Of a stretch of 48,952 nt of DNA, positions 26,908 to 36,536 are shown piece after piece. Location: contig JABGQL010000078.1 of NCBI GenBank assembly GCA_018648825.1, positions 1 through 48,952 of the forward strand. Reading direction: 5' to 3'. The notes beneath the pieces were generated by a model, which saw only the letters and a program-made list of their open reading frames with translations, ran no database searches and was not told the origin of the DNA. Source of the DNA: Gammaproteobacteria bacterium. Lineage in GTDB: Bacteria; Pseudomonadota; Gammaproteobacteria; GCF-002020875. Numbering within the stretch: position 1 is the first letter of the stretch; each line of letters starts with the position of its first letter. The position numbers and the translations under genes are program-made.

Positions 26908-28074
26908 ATGGGTTTGAATGAAGCCGCAGCCACAGGCGCTGCACCAAAAAAGAAGAAGTCAGTCGCACTCTCCGGTGTGGCGGCAGGGACCACCGCACTC
27001 TGTACCGTAGGGCGTACCGGTAATGATCTGCACTACCGTGGCTATGACATCCTCCACTTTGCCGATAAGGCGGAGTTTGAAGAGGTGGCCTACCTGTTGA
27101 TCCACGAGAAGTGGCCCAACCGTGCTCAACTCGACGCCTATAAGGCGAAACTGAGAACCCTGCGTGGCCTGCCGGATGCACTGAAAACCGTATTGGAACA
27201 GATTCCCGCAGATGCCCATCCAATGGATGTGATGCGCACCGGTTGCTCCATGCTGGGTACGTTGGAGACCGAGGATGAGGGGCACGATGTTGAGGCCGCA
27301 CGTACCATCGGTGATCGTATGATCGCCTGCTTTGGTTCGATTCTCGCCTACTGGTGGCACTTCGCACAGAGCGGCACCCGCATTGAGCTGGAGACCGAGG
27401 ATGACTCCATTGGTGCGCATTTCTTGCATCTGCTACATGGTAAGGCACCAACCGAATCACAGATACGTGCGATGCACACCTCACTCAATCTCTATGCCGA
27501 GCATGAGTTCAACGCCTCCACCTTTGCTGCCCGTGTGGTGGCTGGAACCGAATCCGATATGCACTCAGCAATTACCGGGGCGATTGGTGCACTGCGTGGG
27601 CCGAAACATGGGGGTGCCAATGAGGCGGCGTGTGAGATCCAGAAGCGTTACAGCAGTGCCGATGAGGCCGAGGCCGATATTCGTCAGCGAGTGGCCAACA
27701 AGGAGATCATCATCGGCTTTGGCCACCCGGTCTACACTACAGGCGATCCACGTAACGAGATGATCAAGGGAGTTGCCAGGTCGCTGTCGGAAGAGGCGGG
27801 TGAGATGACCATGTTTGAGGTGGCAGACCGCCTGGAGACGGTGATGTGGGATCTGAAGAAGATGTTCCCCAATCTCGACTGGTTCTCAGCGGTGTCGTAC
27901 CACATGCTCGGTATCCCCACCTCCTTCTTCACCCCGATCTTTATCATGTCACGTACTACGGGTTGGGTGGCGCATGTGATCGAGCAACGCATCGACAAGA
28001 AGATCATTCGCCCCAGTGCCGAGTACACCGGGCCGGAAGAGCAGAGCTGGGTTCCGATTGAGGAGCGCCCTTAA
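26908..28074 (+). CDS. prpC: 2-methylcitrate synthase
   Basis: This 388-residue enzyme condenses propionyl-CoA with oxaloacetate to 2-methylcitrate. It shows the citrate synthase fold with the two catalytic histidines in [10 protein letters not shown] and [13 protein letters not shown] and the aspartate in [14 protein letters not shown]. The C-terminal segment ([21 protein letters not shown]) is close to E. coli PrpC and lacks the N-terminal extension of GltA-type synthases. AGAGG precedes the ATG. A stem-loop terminator follows, so prpD downstream may need its own promoter or read-through. Confidence 0.93.
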   Translation: MGLNEAAATGAAPKKKKSVALSGVAAGTTALCTVGRTGNDLHYRGYDILHFADKAEFEEVAYLLIHEKWPNRAQLDAYKAKLRTLRGLPDALKTVLEQIPADAHPMDVMRTGCSMLGTLETEDEGHDVEAARTIGDRMIACFGSILAYWWHFAQSGTRIELETEDDSIGAHFLHLLHGKAPTESQIRAMHTSLNLYAEHEFNASTFAARVVAGTESDMHSAITGAIGALRGPKHGGANEAACEIQKRYSSADEAEADIRQRVANKEIIIGFGHPVYTTGDPRNEMIKGVARSLSEEAGEMTMFEVADRLETVMWDLKKMFPNLDWFSAVSYHMLGIPTSFFTPIFIMSRTTGWVAHVIEQRIDKKIIRPSAEYTGPEEQSWVPIEERP

Positions 28075-28109
28075 CCGATCTATTTTTATGATTTACCTCC
28101 CCCTATTGA

Positions 28110-28151
28110 ACGCCCTCCCTGATCACCTGGATTACAGGGCGTCTTTTTTAC
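28110..28151 (+). terminator. Rho-independent terminator after prpC
   Basis: ACGCCCT (28110-28116) pairs with AGGGCGT (28136-28142) around a 19-base loop and is followed by CTTTTTTAC. It lies 36 bases after the prpC stop. Confidence 0.65.
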
Positions 28152-28184
28152 AAAATTGAACAGCCTTTAACCACAGAAACTCTA

Positions 28185-28230
28185 ACCTCCTCCCCCTTGC
28201 AGGGGGAGGATTGAGGTGGGGGTAGAGTAT
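28185..28230. repeat. G-rich palindromic intergenic repeat, copy A
   Basis: CCTCCCCC and GGGGGAGG form an 8-bp stem around TTGCA (28189-28209), followed by ATTGAGGTGGGGGTAGA. The same pattern recurs at 31225, 32277, 32331 (inverted) and 40373, always between genes. REP-like elements behave this way. Confidence 0.7.
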
Positions 28231-28269
28231 GCCTCCCCAGTGGTAAGTATTTTTTAAATGGAACAGAAC

Positions 28270-29718
28270 ATGAGCACAAACCAAGTAGAGAGTAATATTC
28301 GCCCCGATACCGATCCAGAGCTGGTCGCCATGGCCGATTACATGTGTGACTACAAGGTCACCTCCGAAGAGGCGCTGGATACCGCCCGTAACAACCTGAT
28401 GGATAGCCTCGCCTGTATGTTGATGGCGATGAAATTCCCGGAGGCGAACAAGCACTTGGGGCCGATTGTCCCCGGTACGGTAGTGCCCAATGGTGCGCGT
28501 GTGCCGGGTACTCAATTTCAGCTCGATCCAGTGAAGGCGGCATGGGATATCGGCGCACTGGTACGCTGGCTCGACTTCAATGACACCTGGCTGGCGGCAG
28601 AGTGGGGCCACCCCTCTGATAACTGGGGTGCAGTACTGGGGTTGGGTGATTATCTGAGCCGTAAGGCCATTTCAGAGGGCAAGAAGCCACTGACCATGGA
28701 GCAGTTACTGCACACCATGGTGAAGGCGCATGAGATTCAGGGCGTATTGGCACTGGAGAACAGCTACAACCAAGTCGGTCTCGACCATGTGCTGTTGGTC
28801 AAGGTGGCCTCAGCGGCGGCCGCAGCAGTGATGCTGGATCTGGATAAGGATCAGGTGCTGGACGTGCTCTCCCACGCATGGGTTGATGGACAGTCCCTGC
28901 GTACCTATCGTCACACCCCCAATACCGGATCACGCAAATCGTGGGCAGCGGGTGATGCCTCCAGCCGTGCAGTACGTCTGGCGATGATGGTGGCGAAGGG
29001 AGAGATGGGGATGCCCAGTCCACTCTCTGCGCCCACCTGGGGTTTCTACGATGTCCTCTTCAAGGGCAATAAGTTCAAGTTCCAACGTGACTACGGCAGC
29101 TACGTGATGGAGCAGGTACTGTTCAAAATCTCCTATCCAGCAGAGTTTCATGCACAGACGGCGGTTGAGTGTGCACTGGCACTGCATGATGAGGTGAAGG
29201 GGCGTGTGGATGAGATCGAGCGTATCGAACTCAGCACACAAGACTCCGCAATCCGCATCATCTCCAAGCAGGGGCCGCTGCATAATCCAGCAGATCGTGA
29301 CCACTGTTTACAGTATATGGTGGCGATTGGTCTGCTCTATGGAGAGCTGACGGCCAGCCATTATGAGGATGAGGTGGCAACCAACCCTGAGATCGATGCA
29401 ATCCGCGAACTGATGGTGGTGCAGGAGGATAAGCGTTACTCCGAGGAGTATCACGACCCTGATAAGCGTTCCATCGCCAACGCCATCCAGATCTTCTATA
29501 AAGATGGCGGCAACAGTGAAAAAATAGAGGTAGAGTATCCGATTGGTCACCGTCGTCGCCGTGCAGAAGGCATTCCCGTATTGGAGAAGAAATTCCTCGA
29601 TGCACTGCACAACCACTTCCCACGTCGTCAGGCACGCAAGGTCTATGACCTCTGTCTTGATGCAGAGAAGTTGAATGCGATGCCGGTGAATGAGTTTATG
29701 GATCTGTTGGTAATTTAG
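28270..29718 (+). CDS. prpD: 2-methylcitrate dehydratase
   Basis: This protein of about 482 residues is the iron-sulfur-independent 2-methylcitrate dehydratase of the MmgE/PrpD family, which makes 2-methylaconitate or methylisocitrate in the cycle. The protein aligns by eye with E. coli PrpD from NIRPDTDPELVAMADYMCDY onward, with WLDFNDTWLAAEWGHPSDNWG and HAWVDGQSLRTYRHTPNTGSRK as the most typical stretches. The length is as expected (about 483). No acnD or prpF is present, so this window uses the PrpD version of the pathway. ATG 28270 fits the family N-terminus; ATG 28258 would add MEQN, and neither has a strong ribosome site. It is separated from prpC by a terminator and repeat A. Confidence 0.92.
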   Translation: MSTNQVESNIRPDTDPELVAMADYMCDYKVTSEEALDTARNNLMDSLACMLMAMKFPEANKHLGPIVPGTVVPNGARVPGTQFQLDPVKAAWDIGALVRWLDFNDTWLAAEWGHPSDNWGAVLGLGDYLSRKAISEGKKPLTMEQLLHTMVKAHEIQGVLALENSYNQVGLDHVLLVKVASAAAAAVMLDLDKDQVLDVLSHAWVDGQSLRTYRHTPNTGSRKSWAAGDASSRAVRLAMMVAKGEMGMPSPLSAPTWGFYDVLFKGNKFKFQRDYGSYVMEQVLFKISYPAEFHAQTAVECALALHDEVKGRVDEIERIELSTQDSAIRIISKQGPLHNPADRDHCLQYMVAIGLLYGELTASHYEDEVATNPEIDAIRELMVVQEDKRYSEEYHDPDKRSIANAIQIFYKDGGNSEKIEVEYPIGHRRRRAEGIPVLEKKFLDALHNHFPRRQARKVYDLCLDAEKLNAMPVNEFMDLLVI

Positions 29719-29900
29719 AGCAAAAGCGGTCTCGCGCAATACCCCAGGGCACCCTCTCTTGCCACTACGTGGCAATTCACCTTGAGGCGCAAAACCGCAA
29801 AGAAAAGCGTGATAGGGCGTTTTTCTCTTTATGATGTGAAAAGTGTGCTGGGTTCACCGTTTATAACAGGCGATAAATGGTTTTTCGGTCCAGCTTTTTC

Positions 29901-29924
29901 CTTTGCGTCTTTGCGCCTTTGCGT
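29901..29924 (+). repeat. Three direct copies of CTTTGCGY in the icd leader
   Basis: CTTTGCGT, CTTTGCGC and CTTTGCGT stand head to tail about 30 bases before the icd start. A related sequence in the opposite orientation (AGGCGCAAAACCGCAAAG) lies at 29785-29802. The function is unknown; it may be a decayed dispersed repeat. Confidence 0.5.
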
Positions 29925-29951
29925 GAGACGCTGTTAAAAAGGTATTTACGT

Positions 29952-31211
29952 ATGGCAAAAATAGAATTAGTAGATGGCAAGTTGAATGTACCGGATCAGG
30001 TCGAGATCCCCTTTATCGAAGGGGATGGCATTGGTCCTGATATTTGGAGTGCAGCGGTACGGGTGTTTGATGCAGCCGTGGAGAAGGCCTACGATGGCAA
30101 GCGCAAGGTGCTCTGGAAAGAGGTGCTGGCAGGGCAGAAGGCCTTTGATCAGACCGGAGAATGGCTACCCGAAGAGACCATGCAGACCTTTCGTGACTAT
30201 CTGGTGGGGATCAAAGGCCCTCTAACCACTCCGGTGGGGGGTGGGATGCGTTCATTGAACGTGACCCTACGTCAGGAGCTGGATCTCTACACCTGTCTGC
30301 GACCGGTGCGCCATTTCAGTGGTGTCCCCAGCCCGGTGAAGAAGCCAGAGCTGGTCGATATGACCATCTTCCGTGAGAACACCGAGGACATCTACGCAGG
30401 TATCGAGTACATGAACGGTACCGATGAGGTGGAGAAGCTGAAGAAATTTCTGATGGAAGAGATGGGGGTGAGCAAGATTCGCTTCCCGAATAGTTCATCT
30501 ATCGGTATCAAGCCGGTCTCTCAAGAGGGGTCGGAGCGTATTATTCGTCAGGCGATCCACTATGCGCTGACCCGCAACCTCCCTTCTGTGACTCTGGTTC
30601 ACAAGGGTAATATCATGAAGTTCACCGAAGGTGCCTTTAAGAACTGGGGGTATGAGCTGGCTGAGCGTGAGTTTGGTGATCAGGTCTTTACCTGGGCACA
30701 GTATGATCGCATTGCGGCTGAAGAGAGCAAAGAGGCTGCGGATAAGGCGCAGGCTGATGCAGAGGCGGCCGGTAAGTTGATTGTTAAAGATGTGATTGCT
30801 GATGCCTTCTTGCAGCAGATTTTGCTGCGTCCAGCAGAGTACTCGGTCATTGCAACGCTGAACCTGAATGGTGATTATGTCTCCGATGCACTGGCTGCAG
30901 CGGTGGGTGGTATCGGTATTGCTCCGGGGGCCAACATCAATTATGAATCTGGACATGCAATCTTCGAGGCGACTCACGGTACTGCACCGAAGTATGCGGG
31001 ACAGGATAAGGTCAATCCCGGGTCAGTGATTCTCTCTGGAGCGCTGATGTTTGAGCACTTGGGCTGGACGGAAGTGACTGCGCTGATTTACCAGTCACTG
31101 GGTGAGGCGATTGAGCAGAAGACCGTCACCTATGACTTTGAGCGTCTGATGGACGATGCAACCTTGGTTAAGTGCTCCGAGTTTGCAGATAAGATGATCG
31201 AAAAGATGTAA
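29952..31211 (+). CDS. icd: Isocitrate dehydrogenase (NADP)
   Basis: This enzyme of 419 residues oxidises isocitrate to 2-oxoglutarate with NADP in the TCA cycle. It is close to E. coli Icd throughout: [65 protein letters not shown] and [19 protein letters not shown]. Ser101 matches the E. coli serine that AceK phosphorylates. ATG 29952 begins MAKIEL with AAAAAGG upstream; an upstream in-frame ATG at 29877 translates the CTTTGCG repeats and is not credible. Icd shares isocitrate-related chemistry with the methylcitrate genes upstream, but no common operator was seen. Confidence 0.93.
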   Translation: MAKIELVDGKLNVPDQVEIPFIEGDGIGPDIWSAAVRVFDAAVEKAYDGKRKVLWKEVLAGQKAFDQTGEWLPEETMQTFRDYLVGIKGPLTTPVGGGMRSLNVTLRQELDLYTCLRPVRHFSGVPSPVKKPELVDMTIFRENTEDIYAGIEYMNGTDEVEKLKKFLMEEMGVSKIRFPNSSSIGIKPVSQEGSERIIRQAIHYALTRNLPSVTLVHKGNIMKFTEGAFKNWGYELAEREFGDQVFTWAQYDRIAAEESKEAADKAQADAEAAGKLIVKDVIADAFLQQILLRPAEYSVIATLNLNGDYVSDALAAAVGGIGIAPGANINYESGHAIFEATHGTAPKYAGQDKVNPGSVILSGALMFEHLGWTEVTALIYQSLGEAIEQKTVTYDFERLMDDATLVKCSEFADKMIEKM

Positions 31212-31224
31212 CTTGCGCCCTGTT

Positions 31225-31258
31225 CCCTCCGCCTTGCAGGGCTAGGGTGGGGGTAGAA
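31225..31258. repeat. G-rich palindromic intergenic repeat, copy B (short)
   Basis: CCCTCCGCCTTGCAGGG followed by CTAGGGTGGGGGTAGAA matches copy A, with part of the central G-run missing. It lies between icd and the hydrolase gene. Confidence 0.65.
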
Positions 31259-31278
31259 CATCAAGAGGTTTTGTTTGT

Positions 31279-32229
31279 ATGAGTGAATTGAAGTTCCAAG
31301 AGGTCGGTTTTGGTATCACCCTGATTGAGGGGTGGTATGAACGAGAAGGAATGGCCTGTAGCTATCTGATCGAATCGAATGGTGCGGTAGCACTGGTAGA
31401 TACCGGTACTGCACGTGTCTCTCTGCATATTCTTGAGCTGCTAGAGCAGCGGGGGATTGCCCGTGAACAGGTGAAATATATCATTCCAACCCATGTTCAT
31501 CTGGACCATGCCGGAGGGGCTGGGCAGCTGATGCAGGCACTGCCCGAGGCTCAACTGATTATTCACCCGTATGGCACTCGCCACATGGTTGACCCAAGCA
31601 AACTGCAAGCAGGTGCCACTGCTGTTTACGGCAAGGAGAAATTCAAAAAGGCCTTTGACCAGCTATTGCCAATCCCCGTTGAGCGGGTGACTGAAATGGA
31701 GGAGGGGATGGAGCTGGATCTCAATGGCCGCCCCCTACGCATGGTAGACACTCCGGGACATGCCAAACATCATCTCTGCGTCTGGGATGAGCAGTCGAAA
31801 GGGCTATTTACTGGGGATGTCTATGGCAATAGTTATCCTGAACTGACCACGGTGAAGGGGCGTTACCTAACGCCCGTCACCAGCCCCGTACAGCTGGACC
31901 CACCCGCATGGCATGCGAGTATCGATAAGATACTGGCGATGAATCCAGAGCGGCTCTTTCTCACCCACTACGGCATCTTGGAGCAGCCAGCGGCCCGTGC
32001 AGAGCAACTGCACAAAGATCTGGATGCCTATCTGGAGATGGCAACGGCATTACCTCCTGAGGGTCGTTATGAGAAGCTGTTTGCACAGATCAATGAGTAT
32101 CACCAACAACAGGTAAAGGCTCACGGTTGTGAGCTCTCTAATGAAGAGCTGGATCGTTTGATTGGCTCCGATAATGAACTCTGTGCCCAAGGGCTAGAGG
32201 TGTGGATGCAGCGTCAGGAACGCGCCTGA
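31279..32229 (+). CDS. Metallo-beta-lactamase-fold hydrolase
   Basis: This 316-residue cytoplasmic protein has a full dinuclear metal site: H72-x-H74-x-D76-H77 (THVHLDHAGG), a later His in TPGHAKHH, an Asp in FTGDVYG, and a His in LTHYG. The enzyme is therefore probably an active hydrolase, in contrast to the altered motif of the ODP-like protein at the start of the window. The C-terminal third is a helical extension (about 240-316). The family includes glyoxalase II, lactonases and thioesterases, and the substrate cannot be told. AAGAGG precedes the ATG. It is flanked by repeats B and C, which suggests a separate transcription unit. Confidence 0.8.
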   Translation: MSELKFQEVGFGITLIEGWYEREGMACSYLIESNGAVALVDTGTARVSLHILELLEQRGIAREQVKYIIPTHVHLDHAGGAGQLMQALPEAQLIIHPYGTRHMVDPSKLQAGATAVYGKEKFKKAFDQLLPIPVERVTEMEEGMELDLNGRPLRMVDTPGHAKHHLCVWDEQSKGLFTGDVYGNSYPELTTVKGRYLTPVTSPVQLDPPAWHASIDKILAMNPERLFLTHYGILEQPAARAEQLHKDLDAYLEMATALPPEGRYEKLFAQINEYHQQQVKAHGCELSNEELDRLIGSDNELCAQGLEVWMQRQERA

Positions 32230-32276
32230 CTACAGCTGTTGTGAAACTTCAGCAACTTTCATTATGGCTTTTAAGT

Positions 32277-32317
32277 CCCCTCCTCCTGTCAGGGGGAGGG
32301 CTAGGGTGGGGGTTAAG
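32277..32317. repeat. G-rich palindromic intergenic repeat, copy C
   Basis: CCCCTCCTCCTGTCAGGGGG followed by AGGGCTAGGGTGGGGGTTAAG matches the family in direct orientation. It forms an opposed pair with copy D, only 14 bases away. Confidence 0.7.
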
Positions 32318-32330
32318 TGCCTGATTATGT

Positions 32331-32371
32331 ATCCCACCCCCATCCTAACCTTCCCCCTTAATGGGGAAGGA
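32331..32371. repeat. G-rich palindromic intergenic repeat, copy D (inverted)
   Basis: ATCCCACCCCCATCCTAA is the reverse of the G-rich arm, followed by the stem CCTTCCCC / GGGGAAGG (32349-32370) with loop CTTAAT. Copies C and D face each other, as paired REP elements do. The stem is almost the same as the terminator at 12118-12139. Confidence 0.7.
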
Positions 32372-32402
32372 GTTAACAGCAGTCCCGTAATGAGAGTTGC
32401 TA

Positions 32403-33797
32403 GTGAAATTTGATCCCCCTCTACTGCTGTTGCTATTAGCTGGCGGGACGCTGCTACTATTTCCCGATATCATGTTTGATACAGCGTCTGATTTAATGCC
32501 AGATTCAGCGCTTGGTAAAGGGGCGGGTCTGGCACTGATTACCATCGGGCTGTTTGCTACAGGACGCATTCCAGAGTACCTCACCGCGTTACTCTTCTTC
32601 TCGCTGGCGATGCTGTTCCAAGTGGCCCCGGCAGAGGTGGTCTTCTCCGGTTTCCAGTCCACCGCCTTGTGGTTGGTCTTCGGTGGACTGGTGATCGGTA
32701 TTGCGATGAATATCACCGGATTAGGCAAACGCATTGCCAGCCAGCTGGCAAGCCACCTAGAGGGGAGTTACTTTCGTCTGATCAGTGGTATGGTGCTGGT
32801 GGGGTTAGCGCTGGCCTTCGTGATGCCCTCAGCCATGGGGCGAATTGTGTTGTTGATCCCCGTTACCTTGGCACTGGCAGCTCACTTTGGTTTTGAAGAG
32901 GGCTCCAACGGACGTACCGGACTGGTGGTGGCCGCAACACTGGGTACCTTTATTCCCGCCTTCACCATCCTCCCCGCCAATGTGGTGAATATGATTCTGG
33001 TGGGGATGGCCGAGAGTCAGTACAACTTCTCTCCGCTGTTTGGGGAGTATCTACTGCTGCTCTTTCCTGTATTGGGGTTGATGAAGGCGGGGCTGATTAT
33101 TGCTCTGGTGCTCTGGTTCTACCCCGATGAACCCAAGGTGGTGGCGGAGAGCGAGGTACACCAGCGAGAACGGCTATCCAAAGAGGCGCGTACCTTGGCA
33201 GCAGTATTGATGCTATTACTACTGCTGTGGGCCACTGATTTTATCCACCATATCTCTCCTGCATGGATTGGTCTGGCGGGGGCCGTCTACCTACTCTTGC
33301 CCAAAGTGGGGGTGGTCAATGGCGAGCAGTTTAATCGTGAGATCAACTATGCACCGCTGTTTGTAGTGGCAGGGGTGATCGGTCTGGGTGGGGTGATCCA
33401 CTATGCTGGATTGGGGAGTGTGATCGGCACCCACTTAATCGCCAACCTGCCACTTGATCCCGCTACCCCCTTTATCAACTACCTCTCGGTTGCACTGATT
33501 GCGACCTCTACCGGGTTGGTGACCACGCTACCCGGTATTCCAGCGGTTATCACTCCGTTGACGGGAGATATTGCCCAGATCACCGGTTTCTCACCATCTG
33601 CCGTGTTGATGATGCAGATGGTGGGGATCTCCTCCATTCTCTTTCCCTATCAGGCACCGCCACTGATCGTAGCGCTGCAACTCGCTGGGGTAAAAATACG
33701 AGCGGTATTCAGGCTGATTTTAATCCTGGCGTTGGCCTCTTACCTGTTTTTTATTCCGCTCAACTACCTATGGTGGCAGTTACTGGGTTGGGTGTAG
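32403..33797 (+). CDS. SLC13 (DASS)-type anion permease
   Basis: This is an inner-membrane transporter of about 464 residues with roughly 11-12 hydrophobic segments. The pattern FQSTALWLVFGGLVIGIAMNITGLGKRIA near the N-terminus and the repeated half starting at NYAPLFVVAGVIGLGGVIHYAGLG follow the divalent anion:sodium symporter fold (CitT/SLC13 superfamily). Likely substrates are dicarboxylates, sulfate or similar anions; I cannot choose among them. GTG 32403 is preferred because GAGAG lies six bases upstream; a TTG at 32397 is too close to it. The gene meets ygfZ tail to tail with four bases between the stops. Confidence 0.8.
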   Translation: MKFDPPLLLLLLAGGTLLLFPDIMFDTASDLMPDSALGKGAGLALITIGLFATGRIPEYLTALLFFSLAMLFQVAPAEVVFSGFQSTALWLVFGGLVIGIAMNITGLGKRIASQLASHLEGSYFRLISGMVLVGLALAFVMPSAMGRIVLLIPVTLALAAHFGFEEGSNGRTGLVVAATLGTFIPAFTILPANVVNMILVGMAESQYNFSPLFGEYLLLLFPVLGLMKAGLIIALVLWFYPDEPKVVAESEVHQRERLSKEARTLAAVLMLLLLLWATDFIHHISPAWIGLAGAVYLLLPKVGVVNGEQFNREINYAPLFVVAGVIGLGGVIHYAGLGSVIGTHLIANLPLDPATPFINYLSVALIATSTGLVTTLPGIPAVITPLTGDIAQITGFSPSAVLMMQMVGISSILFPYQAPPLIVALQLAGVKIRAVFRLILILALASYLFFIPLNYLWWQLLGWV

Positions 33798-33801
33798 GAC
33801 T

Positions 33802-34836
33802 CTACTGAATGATGATGACTGGAATAGCCCCATCTTCACTCAGTGTGACATCGTCTGCCTCAGCAGCAGAGACCTCAATCACAGCCAGTCCTTCCCATGC
33901 CCCATCGCCATCCTTCTCAATAGCGATCACTTCACCGGCTCCCTGAGCCGATGTTGAGGAGGCGGAGTAGAGTTTGGAGCCTATTGTAGGGGCGCTCTCC
34001 TCATGGATAAAGATGGAGAACATCTTACGCTTGAGCTTACCCAAGTACTCCATGCGTGCCACCACCTCTTGACCGGGGTAGCACCCTTTCTGAAAACTGA
34101 GGCCATTGATCGCTTGCAGGTTGAGCATCTGCGGTACAAAGGATTCTTGAGTCTGCAGAAAGACCGAGGGGACGCCTGCTCTAATCTTCAGTAGCTCCCA
34201 GGCTCCACGACCTATAGGGGCAGACTGCACATCAAAGTGTGACCAAATTTTCTGTGCAGGTTCGGCCTCGGTGACGACCAAAAAGCGGGGGTGAGGACCG
34301 GGGCGAAGGCGCACGATGGTGCATTTGTCGGTAATGACGGCACTGTCTACCTCAGAGGGGAGTGGTGAGGCCTCAGCAACAGCAGAGAGTTGTGCCTCTG
34401 CTTTGGGACCAGAGAGGCCGATGCGCACGGCATCCTCACTGAGATTGTTGATGGTTACCTTAGAGCGGAAGATAAACATCTGTAGTTTCTTCTCAACACC
34501 CTCTACCAAATCTCTGGGGAGAATCAGCAGGAAACGATCTTCAGCCACGCGGGTCACCCGGAACAGGGCAAGCAGACGTCCTTTTGGGGTACACCAACCA
34601 TCAAACTGACTCTTGCCAACCGCCAATGTAGCGACATCATTGGTGAACTGGTTTTGCAGAAACTCAATGCTGTCTTCGCCACAGACCTCAAGAATCGCAA
34701 GATGAGAGAGGTCACACATCACATCTCCACTCCCTACAATGTGACGCTCCTGCTCGATATTGCCAAAACTGACCACTATATCTTGAACCAGTTCTGCGCC
34801 GTTATTGGTAAGGTAACTCTTCCAGTCACTGTTCAT
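33802..34836 (-). CDS. ygfZ: YgfZ-type folate-binding protein
   Basis: This 344-residue protein is of the YgfZ/GcvT-like family that helps maintain certain iron-sulfur enzymes, such as tRNA methylthiotransferases, in a folate-dependent way. The diagnostic motif K250-G-C-Y-P-G-Q-E is complete, with C252 the conserved cysteine. The N-terminal region (LSHLAILEVCGEDSIEFLQNQFTND) is typical as well. It has no signal peptide. It lies 12 bases after nadB on the same strand. NadB itself is a flavoenzyme that feeds the iron-sulfur enzyme NadA. Confidence 0.9.
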   Translation of the reverse strand: MNSDWKSYLTNNGAELVQDIVVSFGNIEQERHIVGSGDVMCDLSHLAILEVCGEDSIEFLQNQFTNDVATLAVGKSQFDGWCTPKGRLLALFRVTRVAEDRFLLILPRDLVEGVEKKLQMFIFRSKVTINNLSEDAVRIGLSGPKAEAQLSAVAEASPLPSEVDSAVITDKCTIVRLRPGPHPRFLVVTEAEPAQKIWSHFDVQSAPIGRGAWELLKIRAGVPSVFLQTQESFVPQMLNLQAINGLSFQKGCYPGQEVVARMEYLGKLKRKMFSIFIHEESAPTIGSKLYSASSTSAQGAGEVIAIEKDGDGAWEGLAVIEVSAAEADDVTLSEDGAIPVIIIQ

Positions 34837-34848
34837 ATCGGTTGACTC

Positions 34849-36468
34849 CTAAGTGTTTGGGGTGAGAATGGTGTTCTCTGCCTGCTGCTGTTTGTTTGGA
34901 TAGTCTAAAGTATAGTGTAAACCACGACTCTCTTTGCGCTGTAGTGCCGATTGAATAATCAACTCTGCGACCTGTGCCAGATTACGCAGTTCTAGCAGGT
35001 TATTAGAGATGCGGAAGTGGCTGTAGTACTCGGCAATCTCTTGCTGTAGTAGCTCAATACGGTGTTGCGCCCGCTCTAACCGCTTGGTGGTGCGCACAAT
35101 GCCGACGTAATCCCACATAAAACGGCGTAACTCATCCCAGTTATGGGAGACCACCACCTCTTCGTCGGAGTCGGTAACTCGGCTCTCATCCCATGCGGGA
35201 ATGGGGTCTGTTGGTACTGAGGGTGGGTTGTTCTGGTTGATGGCGTTGGCAGAGGCCGCAGCAAATACCAGGCACTCCAGCAGTGAATTACTCGCCATAC
35301 GGTTGGCCCCATGCAGGCCCGTATGGGCCACCTCACCCACCGCATAGAGCCCCTCTAGGTCCGTTTTTCCCTCTAGGTCTGTGATAATGCCACCACAGGT
35401 GTAGTGGGCTGCAGGTACCACTGGAATGGGATCGCTGGTCATATCAATCCCAAACTGCTGTAGTCGGTTATAGACCATTGGGAAATGTTCGCGGATAAAG
35501 GCGGGGTCTTTAAAGCTGATGTCGAGGAAGAGGTGGTCAGCACCGATACGTTTCATCTCATGGTCGATGGCGCGGGCCACAATGTCGCGTGGTGCCAACT
35601 CTTTCCGATCGTCGAAGCGCTCCATAAAGTGGGTAAGGTTAGGGAGTAGCAGTTTACCCCCCTCACCACGTACCGCCTCGGTGACCAGAAAAGATTTTGC
35701 TTTGGGGTGGTAGAGGCAGGTGGGGTGGAATTGGTTGAACTCCATGTTGGCGACACGACACCCTGCACGCCAAGCCATCGCAATACCATCACCGGTAGAG
35801 ATGTCTGGGTTGCTGGTGTAGAGATAGACCTTACTGGCTCCGCCTGTCGCCAACACCACGCGGGAGGCCTGAAAAACCCGAACCTGCTGTTGAGGGCGAT
35901 TAAGTACGTACGCCCCGACCACTCGGTGGGGTTCACCGTGGTCATGCTGCTTGGGTTGGGTGATTAGATCAATGGCGATGTGGTGCTCAAAGATATCGAT
36001 ATTTTCCCGCTGACGCACCTGCTCCGTCAGTGTGCTCTCTACCGCCTTTCCAGTGGCATCGGCCGAGTGAATCACCCGGCGATTACTGTGTCCACCTTCG
36101 CGGGTTAGGTGAAAGGGGGCCTCAGGATTACTGCTGTCAGTACGGGAGAAGGGGACACCCGCCTCAACCAACTGTTCAATCGCCCCACGAGCTCGTTCCA
36201 CTGCAAAACGGACTACCGATTCGTCACAGAGCCCATCCCCAGCATTTAGTGTGTCATTAACATGGGAGTCAATGGAGTCCGCCTCATCCAGTACGGCAGC
36301 GATCCCACCCTGCGCATAGAGAGTAGAGCCCTCATCTAGTGTAGACTTGGAGAGCAGTGCAACACGTAACGCAGGATCGAGCTGTAGCGCGGTGGTCAAT
36401 CCCGCTGCGCCGCTACCGATCACCAATACATCGTATGGAAAGAAGGTCACATGTTTCTGGAGTGTCAT
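34849..36468 (-). CDS. nadB: L-aspartate oxidase
   Basis: This 539-residue FAD enzyme oxidises L-aspartate to iminoaspartate, the first step of de novo NAD synthesis. It shows the dinucleotide-binding motif [15 protein letters not shown] near the N-terminus, LYAQGGIAA, the active-site stretch [15 protein letters not shown], and the C-terminal FAD motif [25 protein letters not shown], as in the succinate dehydrogenase/fumarate reductase family. The length matches E. coli NadB (540). It is transcribed away from rpoE, the arrangement seen in E. coli, and the two starts lie about 70 bases apart. No NadR or niacin-type site was recognised. Confidence 0.95.
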   Translation of the reverse strand: MTLQKHVTFFPYDVLVIGSGAAGLTTALQLDPALRVALLSKSTLDEGSTLYAQGGIAAVLDEADSIDSHVNDTLNAGDGLCDESVVRFAVERARGAIEQLVEAGVPFSRTDSSNPEAPFHLTREGGHSNRRVIHSADATGKAVESTLTEQVRQRENIDIFEHHIAIDLITQPKQHDHGEPHRVVGAYVLNRPQQQVRVFQASRVVLATGGASKVYLYTSNPDISTGDGIAMAWRAGCRVANMEFNQFHPTCLYHPKAKSFLVTEAVRGEGGKLLLPNLTHFMERFDDRKELAPRDIVARAIDHEMKRIGADHLFLDISFKDPAFIREHFPMVYNRLQQFGIDMTSDPIPVVPAAHYTCGGIITDLEGKTDLEGLYAVGEVAHTGLHGANRMASNSLLECLVFAAASANAINQNNPPSVPTDPIPAWDESRVTDSDEEVVVSHNWDELRRFMWDYVGIVRTTKRLERAQHRIELLQQEIAEYYSHFRISNNLLELRNLAQVAELIIQSALQRKESRGLHYTLDYPNKQQQAENTILTPNT

Positions 36469-36471
36469 AGG

Positions 36472-36499
36472 GGAACTATTCTACAATGCGTCTGTCCAT
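36472..36499 (+). promoter_or_regulatory. Candidate sigma-E autoregulatory promoter of rpoE
   Basis: GGAACTA (36472-36478) resembles the sigma-E -35 box GGAACTT, and GTCCAT (36494-36499) weakly resembles the -10 box GTCTAA, with 15 bases between them. It lies 38 bases upstream of the rpoE start and just outside nadB. Autoregulation is usual for this family, but the -10 match is poor. Confidence 0.4.
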
Positions 36500-36536
36500 C
36501 TTAGCCATAACATAACTTATATCGGGAAAAGAGCTT

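Noticed and set aside
28930-29304. Minus-strand frames opposite prpD and neighbouring prp genes
   Set aside because: prpD matches its family over the full length on the plus strand; the opposite frames have no motif or ribosome site.
29877-29951. Upstream ATG extension of icd by 25 codons
   Set aside because: The extension translates the CTTTGCG repeats, and the family N-terminus begins at the ATG at 29952.
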